Positions 63,893-64,000 of a stretch of DNA of 64,000 nt are shown here, one piece after another. The notes under the pieces were generated by a model. That model had not been told where the DNA came from and ran no database searches. It saw only the letters and a list, made by a program, of their open reading frames with translations. Source of the DNA: Setaria digitata (Eukaryota > Nematoda > Chromadorea > Rhabditida > Setariidae); contig RCAB01000355.1 in assembly GCA_003640385.1 (NCBI GenBank), positions 1-64,000 on the forward strand, written 5' to 3'. The position numbers and the translations under genes are program-made. Each line of letters begins with the position of its first letter. The stretch's first letter is position 1.

Positions 63893-64000
63893 CTGTAACT
63901 AACTAATTTTACATCCGCAATTTATGTTTTAAACAAAACACACAAACACACAGAAAAAAAGTGAAAAAAAAAAGAACTTAAAAAAATATAATTACTTCAC
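63893..64000 (-). other. intron of the MiT factor at the window edge
   Basis: Read on the - strand this ends in TTAGTTAGTTACAG, a good acceptor for the exon ending at 63892. It has no coding potential, so the preceding exon lies outside the window. Confidence 0.7.

Noticed and set aside
1..64000. Transposons, CRISPR arrays, rRNA, spliced-leader RNA or telomere repeats
   Set aside because: No transposase or reverse-transcriptase motif, regular spaced repeat, SL1-type sequence or TTAGGC array was seen. A profile and covariance search would be needed to exclude short or diverged cases.

Overview
This window is from a eukaryotic, AT-rich genome and reads as a nematode. Coding exons are short and joined by GT-AG introns whose acceptors mostly end in TTTTCAG, TTTTTAG or ATTTTAG. 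Acceptor-like AGs sit a few bases upstream of several start codons, as expected where spliced leaders are added. The recognised proteins match nematode or animal families. Very long A and T homopolymers, a low GC content and large gene-poor blocks fit a clade III (spirurid/filarial-type) worm, but the species cannot be fixed from sequence alone.

Layout. Bases 1-32,164 form a gene desert of about 32 kb. It holds simple repeats, a 60-bp minisatellite cut by the window edge, G-rich quadruplex-type blocks, perfect short hairpins, and one decayed C2H2 zinc-finger fragment near 28.8 kb, but no intact gene I can support. From 32 to 45 kb, genes lie on the + strand: a 17-exon LRR/Ig transmembrane receptor of the LRIG/SMA-10 family (32179-38319), a possible 68-residue single-pass membrane protein (39166-39480), an adiponectin-receptor (PAQR) protein (41362-43951), and mitochondrial acyl carrier protein NDUFAB1 (44414-45320). 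The first exon of the last gene also reads through into a different small membrane protein. A second poor stretch (45.3-51.3 kb) precedes a PDZ protein of the PDZRN3/PDZD4 family on + (51299-60206). The 3' part of an MiT/TFE bHLH-zipper factor (HLH-30/TFEB-like) lies on the - strand (61587-63892) and runs off the right edge. It converges tail to tail with the PDZ gene.

How they relate. There is no single pathway. LRIG/SMA-10 tunes BMP-type signalling and body size. PAQR controls membrane fluidity and fatty-acid composition. Mitochondrial ACP supports lipoate synthesis and complex I. HLH-30/TFEB drives autophagy, lysosome and lipid-catabolism genes. Three of these (PAQR, ACP, HLH-30) touch lipid and energy metabolism, but the neighbourhood is better read as conserved linkage: from memory, C. 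elegans sma-10, paqr-1 and hlh-30 all lie on chromosome IV.

The best leads are: the LRIG exons whose lengths are multiples of one 24-residue repeat; a mitochondrial targeting exon apparently shared by two proteins; an in-frame stop exon in the PDZ gene that could make a truncated isoform; a SUMO motif in the MiT factor like the one known from human MITF; and the possible new microprotein after the LRIG gene. Exon boundaries were assigned by hand from splice consensus, reading-frame continuity and family similarity. Three donors (PAQR exon 1, PDZ exon 9, HLH-30 exon before 62152) are uncertain.
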